The translations under genes and the position numbers were made by a program. From Hippopus hippopus (Eukaryota > Mollusca > Bivalvia > Cardiida > Cardiidae), in assembly GCA_946811185.2 (NCBI GenBank), contig OX328099.1, positions 68,886,714 to 68,950,713 of the forward strand: 64,000 nucleotides of DNA, written 5' to 3'. A model generated the notes under the pieces. That model saw only the letters and a list, made by a program, of their open reading frames with translations, did no database searches and was not told the origin of the DNA. This document shows, one piece after another, positions 1-10,961 of the stretch (the first letter of the stretch is position 1; the number at the start of each line of letters is the position of its first letter).

Positions 1-66
1 AGCAGGAAACAGTTTAAAAAGAAAAATGTCGCTGAAAGTGTACTGCATTTGTCACAATAGATCTAT

Positions 67-298
67 TTAATTATTTACCATACAGTCGCCTGTTTAAACG
101 ACCCTGAGGTAGAAGCCTTTAGAAAAAAATGTGGGAAAAGGAGAAAATGCTGATACCAGCATTTTCTCTCAGCATTTTCTCTTTTCCCCACAATATTTTC
201 TGTTCCGTCAAAGACCAACAGTTCTTTTTATACCACATTTCAATTTGTAATCCGCAGTCTGAAAGAGTCTACAGTTTGTCGTTTGAGAAAAGGTTAAA
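67..298. repeat. Foldback MITE-like repeat, family A
   Basis: The edges read TTAATTATTTACCA and, inverted, a GGTTAA end. The centre (about 137-195) is a palindrome built on GAGAAAATGCTG and CAGCATTTTCTC. The same palindromic core with similar flanks (AACGACCCTGAGG, TTTGTCGT) recurs near 9.9, 13.4, 14.6, 15.4 and 16.2 kb. A non-autonomous DNA transposon with TTAA target sites is the likeliest explanation. No coding capacity is credible here. Confidence 0.55.
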
Positions 299-1039
299 CC
301 ATGACTATGGCCACTATGAATCAATCGTTAAAATCTAAAATATTAGATAGGTATTTGATTCTTTCGGTGACAGCTTTGAATAATTATTCTGAAATATGGG
401 GGTTACAAAATTAGTGAAAACCCGTTGTAATTCGAGAACCGTTCGTTGAAAATTCCGACGATTTCTTGCACTATGTTCATAAATGGCGAATATTTATTAT
501 CGCCAGTCCGATAGAGTTATCCCTCTTTGAACACTCTTCTGCATATTTGGGTAGCAAATGAACAAATCTCGCGAGACAGAGCGACATTAAATTTAAAAAT
601 TTAAACATATTTTATTCCACAGAAGCACAACATACATGAGCAATACGATACAATCAATAAACAAAAATAATCCTGCGGAAATGGATCGGAACGGAAGCAA
701 AGCTCATAGAGTTCCTCTCCAATTTCCGGTTATTGCGTGTATAAAGTACGATATATTAAAGTCTGGAAAAAATAATAGTAAAAAAAGGAAAAAGATGGGG
801 AAAAGTAGGGGGCGGTGCACATAGGTGTAGAGTGTCAGACCTAATGGTGAAGATTTCATCTATAAGAAACCATATATAGAGAAAAAAAAAGCATTACAAC
901 CTGACCGTCACTACTACGTAAGTGTTTACTAATACAGTTTATAAAGATGAAGATAAGAATGCTACACTACGAGTGTCCTCTGCCAGGTCCTGCGGCAAAA
1001 TATAGTATTGTCCCTAAAAAAACCCAAAGAAACAAAGCA
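299..1039. other. Intergenic, nothing recognised
   Basis: AT-rich DNA without a supportable gene, RNA or repeat. The right part may include the 3' untranslated tail of the LINE that is read on the minus strand from 4281 down to about 1040, but no poly(A) or short-repeat tail is clear. Confidence 0.4.
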
Positions 1040-1524
1040 CTAAAGAGCAAATCTTCCACTTGCACGGATATAAGTATGCACTGCTGCAAATATTCTTTCA
1101 TTGTCATGCAGGCTAAGACTCTCATCTCCATATAGGATGATTCGAAGGGAGACTCTTACTATATCATTAACATTAAAGTTTAAACGATTTCTTAAGTCAT
1201 TATAAATTGAATATTTTAGAAAATAGTGTTCAGTTGATTCAACTGAGCCGCATCTACAGAGTGGCGATTGCACTAAATTTTTCAAGTATAGGTAATGATT
1301 AAGAGAACTACACCTGTTACGCAATCTAGCATGGATAATCTGAATTTTCTTTCGCCGAAGAAATACAGTTGTCTTTGAGCGGGTTTGTCAAGGTTCAAAT
1401 GATATTTAAAAGATGTCAGTGATTCTGCGTTCTTAATCTCATCTGGTAGGGAATTCCAATCATTAATTACAGACGGTAGAAATGAATTGTTATACAAGCT
1501 AGTTCTGCAAGCAATTGTTCGCAA
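1040..1524 (-). pseudogene. LINE C-terminal region (broken)
   Basis: Two overlapping open pieces (1524-1282 and 1324-1040) encode the tail downstream of the RT. They carry the conserved words FLPSVINDWNSLPDEI and CRCGSVESTEHYFL. In CR1-group LINEs this tail follows the thumb and includes a zinc-binding CxC...H pattern. A frame shift of the original frame lies near 1290-1320, where the pieces overlap. Nothing suggests an independent host gene. Confidence 0.7.
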
Positions 1525-1742
1525 ATTATTTGGTCTACGCAGATTATAAGTTGTTGAATTACCAACCGTTGGAGGGACGAGAACATTAAGATAATTAAGA
1601 TAAGAGAAAGTCCATTTACCATTTTGTAGAAGTGAATCAGCTTATGCTTTCACCTTCTTTCCCTTAAAGTTTCCCAACCAGATTCCTGAGTTAGATCAGC
1701 AATAGCAACGAGTTTGGTACAGCCTGTAACTATACGTGCAGC

Positions 1743-3190
1743 TTAATTTTGAACTTTGTCTAATTGATCCTTTAACCCCTGCGAAAGATTGTCCCATATG
1801 ACATTACCATACTCCAAAATAGGCCTTATAAATGAAAAGTAAAAGGTCTCAAGTGACAGTCGGTCGAGTCGTATTTTCAGATGCCGCATAACCCCAATTC
1901 TTTTCCATGCTTTTTCAATTGATTTATTGATATGGATGTCCCAAGATCCGTCATTAGAAAGAAAAAAACCTAAGTGTTTTTGACTTGAAACTAAGGGAAT
2001 TTCAATATTTGACATAAAGAGACTTGGATGATCTGGCTTAAAACGTTTGCGGGATATAACCAGCGACTCAGACTTTGCAGGGTTGAACTTGACCAGCCAC
2101 TTCTGTGCCCAATTTGTAATTTTATCGATGTCAGATTATAAAATACTTCATACATCAGCCGGATCACCTCAGTCATTGATAAGCTTGTGTCGTCTGCAAA
2201 AAGATTGATATTTGCCTAATATCATCAACTATATCATTTATATAAATTAAGAATAGTAAAATGTCCTAGAATGGATCCTTGAGGGACATCGGCCTGCACA
2301 TGGCACACGGATGAAACTCTCCTTGGTAAAATAACTCTCTGGAAACGATTCGAAAGATAATTAGAAAACCAAGATAATAGTTTACCATGGATACTGGCCC
2401 TGTTCAACTTGAAAAGTAAGCCTCTAACTTTGTCAAATGCTTTACTTATGTCAAAAAACACAGCTCTAAATTCCAGCCCGTCGTCTTAGGCTTTGCATAT
2501 TTCATTGTAAAGACCAGTAACTTGATTAACTGTAGAGTCGCCGTGCATGAAACCGGACCGGAAGGGTGTCAAATAATTGATGTCTTTCAGATGGTTATAA
2601 ACATGCTTGAATAACGAAACGGGTCTGTAATTTGATGGAAGAGAAGGGTCACCGGATTTAAATATTGGACATACATTGGATATTTTCCATGAAGATGGAT
2701 CTGTATTAGTATTTAATGAGTGATTGAACAAATCATATAAATGAGGTACAATCTGTCCAGCTACTTCAGTAAGAATCCCGTCATTAATACTGTCAGGCCC
2801 TGAAGCTTTCACAGGTCTCCGTGATTTCAGAACATCCAGTACCTCGAACGGCATAAAATTAATTGATTCTAAAGAAGATTGTGTCAGTAGGTAATTTGCT
2901 TCTGGAAGAGTGCTTAAAGAATAATCTATACGTGATTGATTTGCAAAAAAAGGGTTTAGTACATTAGCTTTCTCATTATCATCAATTACCATTGAATTGC
3001 TGGAAAGATCAAAGAGAGGAGGAATTGACGATGAAGAACTTGAAGACATAAGTGACTTAAAAGTTTTCCACCAATCACGCGGAGATAGTGAACCAGATTT
3101 TAATTTTGAGGATAAGTGATCGTAGTAATTTTCTTTGGTTTGTCGAATTAATGATATTACTTCATTTCTAACAGATTTGATTTTGTCCAT
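1743..3190 (-). pseudogene. LINE reverse transcriptase (broken)
   Basis: Reverse transcriptase in at least three frame-shifted pieces: 3190-2486, 2461-2234 and 2015-1743. The first holds SGPDSINDGIL, PIFKSGD and NYRPVSL, corresponding to RT blocks 1-2. The second starts MFFDISKAFDKV, giving the first catalytic aspartate in DISKAFD, and holds DVPQGSILG. The catalytic FADD box lies between the pieces at about 2181-2215. The third contains KHLGFFLSNDGSW and the thumb-like tail ending in ILEYGNVIWDN. The stops between pieces mean that no functional enzyme is made. Clade assignment to CR1 rests on motif wording only. Confidence 0.85.
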
Positions 3191-3232
3191 TGACTAGCTT
3201 TATTTGATGCCTTAGCATTTTTATACAATCTC

Positions 3233-4281
3233 TTACGATAGCGAACTTTCCTTTAAATAAAACAGGTCATCCATGGTGGTTCTTGGGGGGATAATCCTGA
3301 CAATTTTGCTTGGAATAAACATACGAGTTTTATCCGTGATGACACTTGCAAGATTTCCAGCATATATGTCAATATTATCATCGTGTATAGAGTGCCAACC
3401 GAAATTAGCAAGATAGCCTCTTAACTGGTTATAATCGCCTTGATCGTATTTCCAAATCGTACGTTGAATAATTTTTAACCTAGGTTTAAAGAAATTAAAT
3501 ACACCAAAGACAGGACAGTGATAACGCACTGAAAGACCAAGACAAGGCTTGTCAACGCCAGTTGTTAGAATTGAGTTTTTATTAGTAACAAAAAGAAGGT
3601 CAATAATAGACATGGAATTTTCGGTGAAATGTGTTGGCTCGTCAATACATTGAACTAAATTAAACTGATTACATAAAGCTTCGACCTTAATTTATTTTCG
3701 TTCATAGTATTCAGATTAAAATCACCAGTAATTTTAACATCAGCAATATTAGAATTTATAGCAAGATTTATAGAATCTTCAGTAAGTGAAGTATAAGTCG
3801 AGTCATAGTTCGGTGGTCTATAAAATACACCATACACAATGTTCCTATTATTAATGTACTTGATTTGTATCCAAATACACTCAAGTCTACCGATTTCGAG
3901 ATCATTTCTACGTATGTAAGACAGATTACTTTTTACATATGAAATTACACCACCGTATCGGTCATGAACTCTATCTTTTCGTTCTGGTGGATGGAAGGAA
4001 GGGAAAAGCAGCTCGTCTGAGGATAAACTATCATGTAGCCAAGTCTCAGAAAATGAAACAACATCAAAAAAGGAAAACTCCGCAATCAAAGTATCAAGCT
4101 TATTAGCTATACTTTGGACATTATAATAGACGGTAGAGAGATGATTGGGAAGATTAAGAAAATTGTACAAATCTGTACTCGACAAACTATCTGAAGACTC
4201 GCTAGGTTGCGGACCAGGATTTGGATGGACATCGCCTGCTCGCAGTATCAAAAGATGAGTCACTACCATCAAAGGCAACAA
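3233..4281 (-). pseudogene. LINE endonuclease domain (broken)
   Basis: Apurinic/apyrimidinic-like endonuclease that would nick target DNA for target-primed reverse transcription. Two open pieces cover it: 4281-3655 (208 residues) and 3613-3233 (126 residues). Visible motifs are YYNVQSIANK near the start, SFSETWLHD, the YGGVISYV block, GVFYRPPN, and ITGDFNLN, in the expected order. The second piece carries the C-terminal SIIDLLF...HCPVFGVF block, where the catalytic SDH triplet of the family reads RYH, so the active site is lost. The first piece begins with a hydrophobic stretch followed by GDVHPNPGP, a 2A-like word found in many CR1 proteins. A frame break separates the pieces at about 3613-3655. 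Confidence 0.82.
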
Positions 4282-5847
4282 GCTGTAAATGGTAAACTAA
4301 AATGCCGATCTACAAAACTGTACGTTCTCTTCATGGAGTTTACCTGTCAATAATCGTTTTTTAGTGAGATGTAAAATCTGTTTGGTCAGTGATAACGACT
4401 GTCTAATATTCATTAGGACTGAATATGAATAGCTTATACTGCTTAGGATTGAAAGAAGAACAGTCAGATGAAAATGAAGATGTGGACAATATTTTGGGTG
4501 GCTACAAAGACACCTTAAAATTCTACAGTTCATGTTACCGCACATAGTAAGTACAGGAACAACATATAGCAACCCACCACATGTCCAAATCTATGTTCTT
4601 TACAATGCACCACAGTTACATGTATGTTGTAAGTAAAATCATGCAAAATCATTAGATACTCCACACCATCTAGACAAAAAAGTGAACACATTAAAATGAA
4701 AACTTTAGGGGAAATTCGGAATGATAGATATAGCGCTATAAAAAGGAAACAAAAGTACAGAAAAAGTCGGGAAAGTTGTAGTATATGTGATTTTAAAGAA
4801 TGCACGACATTATAAGGTCAGATACTGTGCCCGTGACCTAGACAAAACATTAATTTACTTATTTAAAGATTAATTAATAAAAGATAATAACAAACTTATT
4901 TAGACAGTTCAAGGCGACAAAATGTGCCTCCATTCGTAAAGATAGTTGCATTTGATCGTATTTCGGATATGTTGCCATTGATTTTTGCTTAAGCTTCGTC
5001 TCGGTAACAGGTCTAGACGCGCCTTGAATGAAAGTAAGATCTATTCCCAAGGTTCTCTTTTCATTGTTTCCTTTTATGTACTTATCAAATAGTGGTGTAA
5101 GACCTTCAGCATTAATAAACACTTTAATCAGCTTAAATAACTTAAATTCTTAATCGAAAAATCAAACTGCGTCTCACGCTTAAAAAGCATGGTAGATTCT
5201 AATGGGTTTTAAATTTTAAAGGCAATTTAGATTCTAATGGGCTTTATGATGTATTTTTGAAAAATGAGCTTCCTAAGCTAAAACTGCTAGTGTTTTTAGG
5301 TGTTTGTAAACTACTTGTCATTGAATCCCTGATGCAGGAGTAGCAAGAGTCCGTTAATAACACCTCAATATTACAGGAATACAAGCATTTCAAAAGTATA
5401 TTTTAATAAGAATAAGACTCGCTTTATAAAATGTGATCTCAAACACCAACTCATGCCAGATCCTATATATCTTGACATAGAAGTTTTATCCTAGAGGATC
5501 AATTTATCAAAAATCGCAATAAAAAGAAAAATTAAGCCTACCTTATTCAGTGAAAATACGGCACAATTACGCAAATACTTGTCAGATCCGTACGAAGTCT
5601 CCGGGAATACTCGTATAAAGTATGGTTGAACGGTTGAATGAACTTTAATGAAAAATTTGTTCGGCTTAGTGATAAACACCAAACTCAATCTGCATGATAT
5701 GCATGAAATGTTGTAACATTTTATCAACGCATACTTTTTTTTTATAACTTTAAAAGAGCGATATGGTACAAAGAGAACGGTGTGAGACATTTTTTGTTGA
5801 AAAAGCTGCAGATTTAAATTGTTTCTGGACGTTTTCGTCAGTTTTTC
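4282..5847. other. Intergenic, no gene supported
   Basis: AT-rich sequence upstream of the LINE. Short open frames on the minus strand at 4297-4805 and 4874-5122 show no conserved motif and are dominated by hydrophobic and low-complexity residues. The stretch 5520-5790 contains AAGCCTACCTT followed by a GTCAGATCC word that reappears in altered form near 10.09 and 44.29 kb, so it is part of another dispersed repeat. Confidence 0.4.
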
Positions 5848-5951
5848 TTTTTCAAATTTAGATGTGCAAAAATTTTAAGTACGGAGAAGCCCGTACAGAT
5901 TCGTACGGGCTTCTTCGTACTTTAAAATTTTGCACATCTTAATTTGAAAAA
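5848..5951. repeat. Long hairpin (49-bp arms)
   Basis: Arms 5848-5896 and 5903-5951 are reverse complements with about three mismatches, separated by a six-base loop. The tips are CCCGTAC/GTACGGG and the bases run into TTTTTC/GAAAAA, followed by a long A-run (5948-5968). This is probably a foldback MITE. It could also form a stable RNA hairpin if transcribed. Confidence 0.8.
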
Positions 5952-6639
5952 AAAAAAAAAAAAAAAAACGAAAGTTACTTTGGACTTGTCAATTTTTATG
6001 AAATTAAAAAATACACAAAATTGTCATTATTTGATGATCTTTTGTATGGTTTATAATTATCACTTTAAGCTTCTAGCGAAGATGTAAACAACTATTTAAT
6101 GTGTCAAGATTCATCAAAAATGCCCTTGATATTCGTAAAAGCATCCTAAGCCTACATGTCTAATTCATTTTGTCCTTTTTTCCCCTTCTATCCGGTAGGC
6201 AACTATAATGTGTAGTACTGTCAAGTAAAAGTTAAATTATCTGAAACACATTTTATAACCTTGATGAAAGAACAACATATAGGTCATTTTCGCCGCCATA
6301 ATCGCTCTCGATTTCGTAATATTTCATGCTTTATTTTTGCTACTTTTTGTGACTTTGTACAATTGTGTATTTGTCTTACAATAAACTTCTATTCTATTCT
6401 TGTTCTGGCTTACCTATTGTATATCCAAACTGAATGATACCACTCAGTAGCATGTTATAAAGCATTTTCAATATTTTTTTTGTTCAGTTGCTTTTCTTGG
6501 CTGAGTTTTCATATAATGCATTTTTTTTTTTTTTTTAAAGAAATGACACTTACTTGTATGAATGGCCTACGAAGACATACAAAATTTAAAGGTAAATAGG
6601 TTTTATGACTTTGTATCATATGAGCATCACTTTGGGAAA
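5952..6639. other. Intergenic, nothing recognised
   Basis: AT-rich DNA that starts with an A-run and contains a T-run near 6522-6536. No gene, RNA or clear repeat was found. Confidence 0.35.
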
Positions 6640-6890
6640 ACGGAATTTAATGCATCTACTTGATGCATTATAAATCGTAACTTGTCTGTCATAACGTAAT
6701 TATGGTTCCATAACATCAATTTTGTTAAACAACTGACTGCATCATGAGGCAGAAAGATCTTTGGTCACGCAGAAAATTTACAAATAGCAGAATGTTTCAA
6801 TACATGGTAGCCTACGCGGACTGCAGAGGCTGACATCGGTAGATACCTTTTGCAGTTGCAATAAACCTCTTTTTCATGGAACATGACTAA
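6640..6890. repeat. MITE-like repeat, family B
   Basis: Begins with TTGGGAAAACGGAATTTAATGCATCT and ends with an inverted version in TTTTGCAGTTGCAATAAACC. A GCAGAGGCTGACATCGG block lies near the right end. It aligns by eye along its length with 7097-7345 and 48313-48565. Non-coding. Confidence 0.6.
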
Positions 6891-7096
6891 TATAAATTGC
6901 GAGCATCTAAATTTGGAGTAAATGGAGATTTTTTTCAAAGCAGCAGATTACTAAGATAATCGGGGTTTTATTTTTGCTAATCTTTTTATGTTTTATATAA
7001 TCGTAACTTCACCAAGCTAACAAACCTATTAGACTTCTAAATTAAACTGAAAATGCGAAAAGTAATATTAGTAATTCTTTTTTAACAAATGAACTA

Positions 7097-7345
7097 TGCT
7101 CTGGCAAAACGGGACTTAATGCATCTCCGTGATACATAATATCAAGCAATTCAGTACACAATTGTGATCCATAAAATCCATTTTATAGAACAATCGGCTG
7201 AATCATGACGTAAAATGGTCCTTTGATATGCAGAAAATTGACCAATAGTGAAAAGTTTCGACTCATATCAGCCTGCGCAGCCTGCGCAGGCTGACACGAG
7301 TCGATACTTTTTGCAGATGCTTTAAGCCCCCTTTTCACAGAGTAT
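7097..7345. repeat. MITE-like repeat, family B
   Basis: The second copy within 500 bp. The edges are CTGGCAAAACGGGACTTAATGCATCT and, inverted, GCAGATGCTTTAAGCCCCCTTTTCAC. The right half contains an imperfect palindrome around CAGCCTGCGCAGCCTGCGCAGGCTG. It shares the internal GATATGCAGAAAATTGACCAATAG word with the copy at about 18745. Confidence 0.65.
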
Positions 7346-7399
7346 GGCTCATATATTTTTTAACAATGGCTTGTCTAAGTATAATATCAAGCAACTTTA

Positions 7400-8310
7400 C
7401 TTGAGAGAGAGAGAGAGTAATTGCATTTTCATTATGATTAACTCTGTGTAGAAAGTGAGAGTATAAACCTTAATAGAATTCCACTATTCACACTCAGGAA
7501 TACAATCTTCTCCGACGTCACGCGCATGTCTGCGGATGGTACTTCCGGTTTCCAAGTTGACATTAGTGTTCAGTCGAGAAGTCATTACATTACGAGTTCC
7601 TCTTGTTTTCGACTTTCCGTTCTGTTAACAGGACTTGTATCGAACAGACGCGCAACAGTCTTCTGTAACTGCTCGTTACATCTGCCGTTTTCACACCCGT
7701 TGTAGGATTCAGTCAGCTTTATACCAAGCTGTTCGTACAAATAAGGCATTGAATGAATACATTGTGGAACGTAGAGGAGCAAAATTACTGCCAACATGTA
7801 CAGGGAAAATGACTTCATCTGCAATGATAGTAAAAAAAAAACATTGTTATACGAGTATAAACGAAAACCGTAATTTAACCAATCCTTATGCCGCCAACAC
7901 CTTATGTTGAGAGTCTACACCAAGATCAGTCTGTATTTAATCTTGATCTGCCCTCTTAGCTTCTTAGCTTCTTTATTTTTCGGCGTAGCTGAATGTGCTG
8001 GCTTTTGACCTACTTTTTGGTACTGATAACAAATGAATTAACAGAATTTTGTTATTGGTAAAAAATGTAGGGATGTTTATTCTAAGGGTCCCTGAGGTAA
8101 GAAATGTAGACATGTTTATTCTAAGGGCCCCTACCTATTTGCTGGCAATTTACGCCGTCTATCCTTTTTTTAAAGATATTTCTTGTTTCATCTTTATATG
8201 CAACCCAATTAAATGCCAATATACGTCTGAATAACTTGTGCAAACCAACAATATAAATTCAGAGGGATACGGTTTAAAGAATGCTGCACACGTTTGTCAC
8301 AATATACTGA
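7400..8310 (-). repeat. Segmental duplication, copy 1
   Basis: This segment matches 19990-20745 in the same orientation: a GA-microsatellite, the secreted-protein gene, then an upstream stretch containing ACGAGTATAAACGAAAACCG and CACCAAGATCAG, ending at TTTAAAGAATGCTGC...CACAATATACT. Divergence is roughly one base in five outside the gene and lower within it. The copies are about 12.6 kb apart. Confidence 0.75.
7484..7824 (-). pseudogene. Small secreted Cys-containing protein, frameshifted copy
   Basis: The open part (7824-7585, 79 residues) starts MQMKSFSLYMLAVILLLYVP, a clear signal peptide, and continues with MPYLYEQLGIKLTESYNGCENGRC. It is a paralogue of the intact gene at 20099-20455. 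A 5-bp tandem duplication (GTAAT twice, near 7585-7595) shifts the frame. Beyond it, to the stop at 7484-7486, the paralogous C-terminal residues, including the last two cysteines, appear in another frame. The copy has therefore probably lost its C-terminal half. The family is not one I recognise. An N-glycosylation word NRTE is kept. A secreted peptide precursor or defence peptide is possible but unproven. Confidence 0.7.
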
Positions 8311-9422
8311 AAAAAAAAACTTTCGCTAAGTTTTAACCTTTCAATAGATTTGGCTAAGCTTTTTTTTTTTTTTGGAAAAGAATGTCTTGTGAATTATTTG
8401 ATATCGACATACTAGACAAAAAGAATCAATTTGATTGTTTGATTTGAATTTAAATAAGAAAGGGGTCGATTTCAAAGGGCAATGTTATCAGTAACTTGTG
8501 TGAAAACCGTGTGCAATACTGACTCCCTGACAGGGTCGTCGCATTGAGACCACAAGCTTGTTTATGTCAGCCTGTGAGGTGTTATCTTATTCTTCATGTA
8601 CCGCTAGTCGAAGGTCGTTTGCTGATTTAGATGTCGCTTCATGTACCGTCGTGTCCGGTAATCTTGCGCGTCCGGTAATCTTGCGCACTTCGGTAGATTC
8701 CTGTTTCGCGAGTATGTTTGATGAATTCTACCCGTTTCTGCAGTGTTTCTTAGACCATAGGAATTTGGAATAACAGAGAAACCTTCAGAAAGTAACTATA
8801 GCTAAATTTTGTACCTGACAGTGTCTAAAGTTTGTCTATGACATCATCCTGACTAATCATTCATAAACACGCCCTATGACCTAATTCCCGATGAGGCTGG
8901 CTGTAACACTTTCTGTCTGTCAGTTAAACAAGCAGTTTATGTCTCATCACAAAAACCAATCAATTAAACAAATATTTGACAACTTTATAAGATATTAAGA
9001 AACAGTTTTACCATTATTTTCCTTATTTACATGCAACTTTTATCAGACGACAAATTCATTTCCTATTTGACGCCATTTTGTCAAAGCTCTGAATCAAAGG
9101 CCAGAATCGAGCATAATTATTTCTTTTCTACAATTATTCTTTGTATAGGCCACACATACTTTAGAAATCCTTTACATTGACGTCATTTAATGTAAGTGCG
9201 CAAGATTACCGGACAGTTGTGTGACGTATAAAACCTCACGGTGATAGTTTTCTTCTTAGAAGTTTGTGTTGTTCGAGGAATCTTTTTATAACTATCTTGA
9301 GTCATAATCTAGATGAAACATTTCTATAAATAGGTAAATAGCTGTGGGGATCTAGCAATTCCTTTTAGCGTTATAAGTAAACAGTTTCTTGCTTAGGTGC
9401 GCAAGATTACCGGGCAGCATCG
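8311..9422. other. Intergenic with scattered short repeat units
   Basis: No gene supported. A CGAAGGTCGTTTGCTGATTT unit at about 8608-8650 is a single outlying member of the 46-bp array at 9423-9552. The word CGCAAGATTACCGG and its complement occur near 8656-8690, 9196-9215 and 9400-9413, which suggests that this stretch arose by local duplication. Confidence 0.45.
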
Positions 9423-9552
9423 TACTGCTGCTCGAAGGTCGTTTGCTGATTTGGATGTCGCTTCATGTACTGCTGCTCACGAAGGTCGTTGGCTGATTCG
9501 GGTGTCGTTTCATGTACTGCTGCTCGCAGGTCGTTGGCTGGTTTTGACGTCG
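9423..9552. repeat. Three-copy 46-bp tandem repeat
   Basis: Units begin TACTGCTGCTC at 9423, 9468 and 9515, each followed by a GGTCGTTNGCTGAT block and ending TTCATG. The third unit is truncated. Unit spacing is 45-47 bp. The array is GC-richer than the flanks. It leaves one frame open on the plus strand, but with no recognisable protein. Confidence 0.75.
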
Positions 9553-9789
9553 ACGTGCGCGTCTGTCAAGATTATCCCTTACAGGTTCAAATCTGGGCTA
9601 AATGAGGGCCAGTTGTCGATGAGGCAACATTATGATTTTGTAAAATCTATATAGACACGAGCAGCATGGGATCTGGCATTGTACTCGTACTGTTGTAACG
9701 TCGATCTGACGTCATGGGTTCGAAGCAGAGTAACATGGGGGCTTAGAATATTTCCCTATAGTTTAGGAAATTGGACTAGTCAAACTATT

Positions 9790-10014
9790 TTTCGTTTGCT
9801 AAAGAGTTCACGTAGGATCACCTAATTTCGTTGATCTCTAATCATTTTCCATGGGATAACCAGAATTGTAACCAGCATGTTCTCCTTTCTCCTCAGAATG
9901 TTTTCTAACCTTTCATGGGAAAATTCAGTTATTTCATCCATATTTAATTTGTCGTCTGCAAATGCCTTCAAGGTGGACAAGGTTAAGATTTCGTCGTTTG
10001 GTAAAGAGTTAAGC
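9790..10014. repeat. MITE-like repeat, family A
   Basis: Contains TTTGTCGTCTGCAAATGCCTT and ends TTTGGTAAAGAGTTAA, which is the inverted form of the CTTTACCA edge seen in other copies. The palindromic core is decayed: AACCAGCATGTTCTCCTTTC remains on one side. Confidence 0.55.
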
Positions 10015-10437
10015 ACCTTTGCTACGTCTCACACATTATTTGCAAAATTTATTTATACACTTTTTGGGAAAAAAAAAAGAAAAAAAGCCTACCTTTTTTT
10101 TTTTACAGCGAAAGAGACGGTAAAATTACGCGCGCACTTGGTAAGATCCCTCCGAGTACCTCTGCTGATTCTCGTAGAAGTTAAAGTTGAAAACTTGTAT
10201 CTGGGATAACTTTGAGATACCTTTGACCAAATATCTTTTGTTAAAAATCGTTCAGCCTGTTGAAACTCCATCCTTGTTGACTCTTTATAACACAATCCCG
10301 ACTTTTAACGACCCTGAAGAAGAAAGCTTCCGAAAACATTGTGGGTAAATTGTGGGTACACTTAATTTTGTTGACCTATAATCATCGTCCATAGGATAAA
10401 TCGCTTATATTTCGTTCTCATGAATTATATACACTTA

Positions 10438-10640
10438 CCCTGCTAAATAAATGAAATAAAACTTTCGAACTTTCAATTATTCAAAAATGAAAACGCAAAT
10501 GTTATTTTGGGGAAAAAAAATATCTCCGTATCGGACGGTGTATATCCAAGATCAGCCTGCACGTTCTGCGCAGTCTGATCTTGATCTACAATGTCCGCAA
10601 ATGCTCCCTGAATCGCGCTAAGCAGCCCAACGGTTAATGG
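10438..10640. repeat. MITE-like repeat, family C
   Basis: Starts CCCTGCTAAATAAATGAAAT and ends near GCTAAGCAGCCCAACGGTTAA. It carries ATATCTCCGTATCGGAC and the GATCTACAATGTCCGCAAA block. Related copies lie at about 11340-11512 and 49325-49540, where the edges are TTAACC..GCTGCTAAG and an inverted TTTAGCAG. Non-coding. Confidence 0.55.
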
Positions 10641-10844
10641 GGTAATCTGACCGTTCATCTCGGTTTTCAAATTCACGATCTTATTATGTTTATTTACAAA
10701 ATGGTAACAAGCGTTCTCTTGGTTATCATTCGCTCTATTTCTCACCATTATTTTGAGCTTGCGGACAATGTTCTATAATGTATGCCTTGACGCTCTGTAT
10801 GGCTTATCTCGCGAATATATAGAGGATATTTGTTTATTTCGGCG

Positions 10845-10961
10845 AAAGATCGAGATTTATTTCATCGACTGAACATCATCGGTAATATTTTCACGAGTGG
10901 CGCGGCCACGAGTGAAAATATTACCGATGATGTTCACGAGATGAAATAAATTTCGATCTTC
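10845..10961. repeat. Long hairpin around GGCGCGGCC
   Basis: The arms GATCGAGATTTATTTCATC and GATGAAATAAATTTCGATC, plus GAACATCATCGGTAATATTTT and its complement, form an almost perfect foldback of about 50 bp per arm centred near 10902. It is probably a foldback MITE. Confidence 0.8.

Larger units (their letters stand above)
1040..4281 (-). mobile_element. Decayed CR1-like LINE (non-LTR retrotransposon)
   Basis: On the minus strand the order is an apurinic-type endonuclease (4281-3233), a reverse transcriptase (3190 to about 1743) and a Cys-containing tail (1524-1040). This is the domain order of ORF2 of CR1/Jockey-group LINEs. The coding frame is broken by several stops and shifts, so the copy is dead. 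Diagnostic words visible are GDVHPNPGP before the endonuclease, FNLN and YRPPN within it, and YRPVSL, DVPQGSILG and FADD in the RT. The 5' end is probably truncated near 4.3 kb. The C-terminal CRCGSVESTEHYFL word is typical of the clade. Confidence 0.88.

Noticed and set aside
4297..4805. Two minus-strand frames upstream of the LINE
   Set aside because: Hydrophobic AT-driven residues, no conserved word, overlapping each other.
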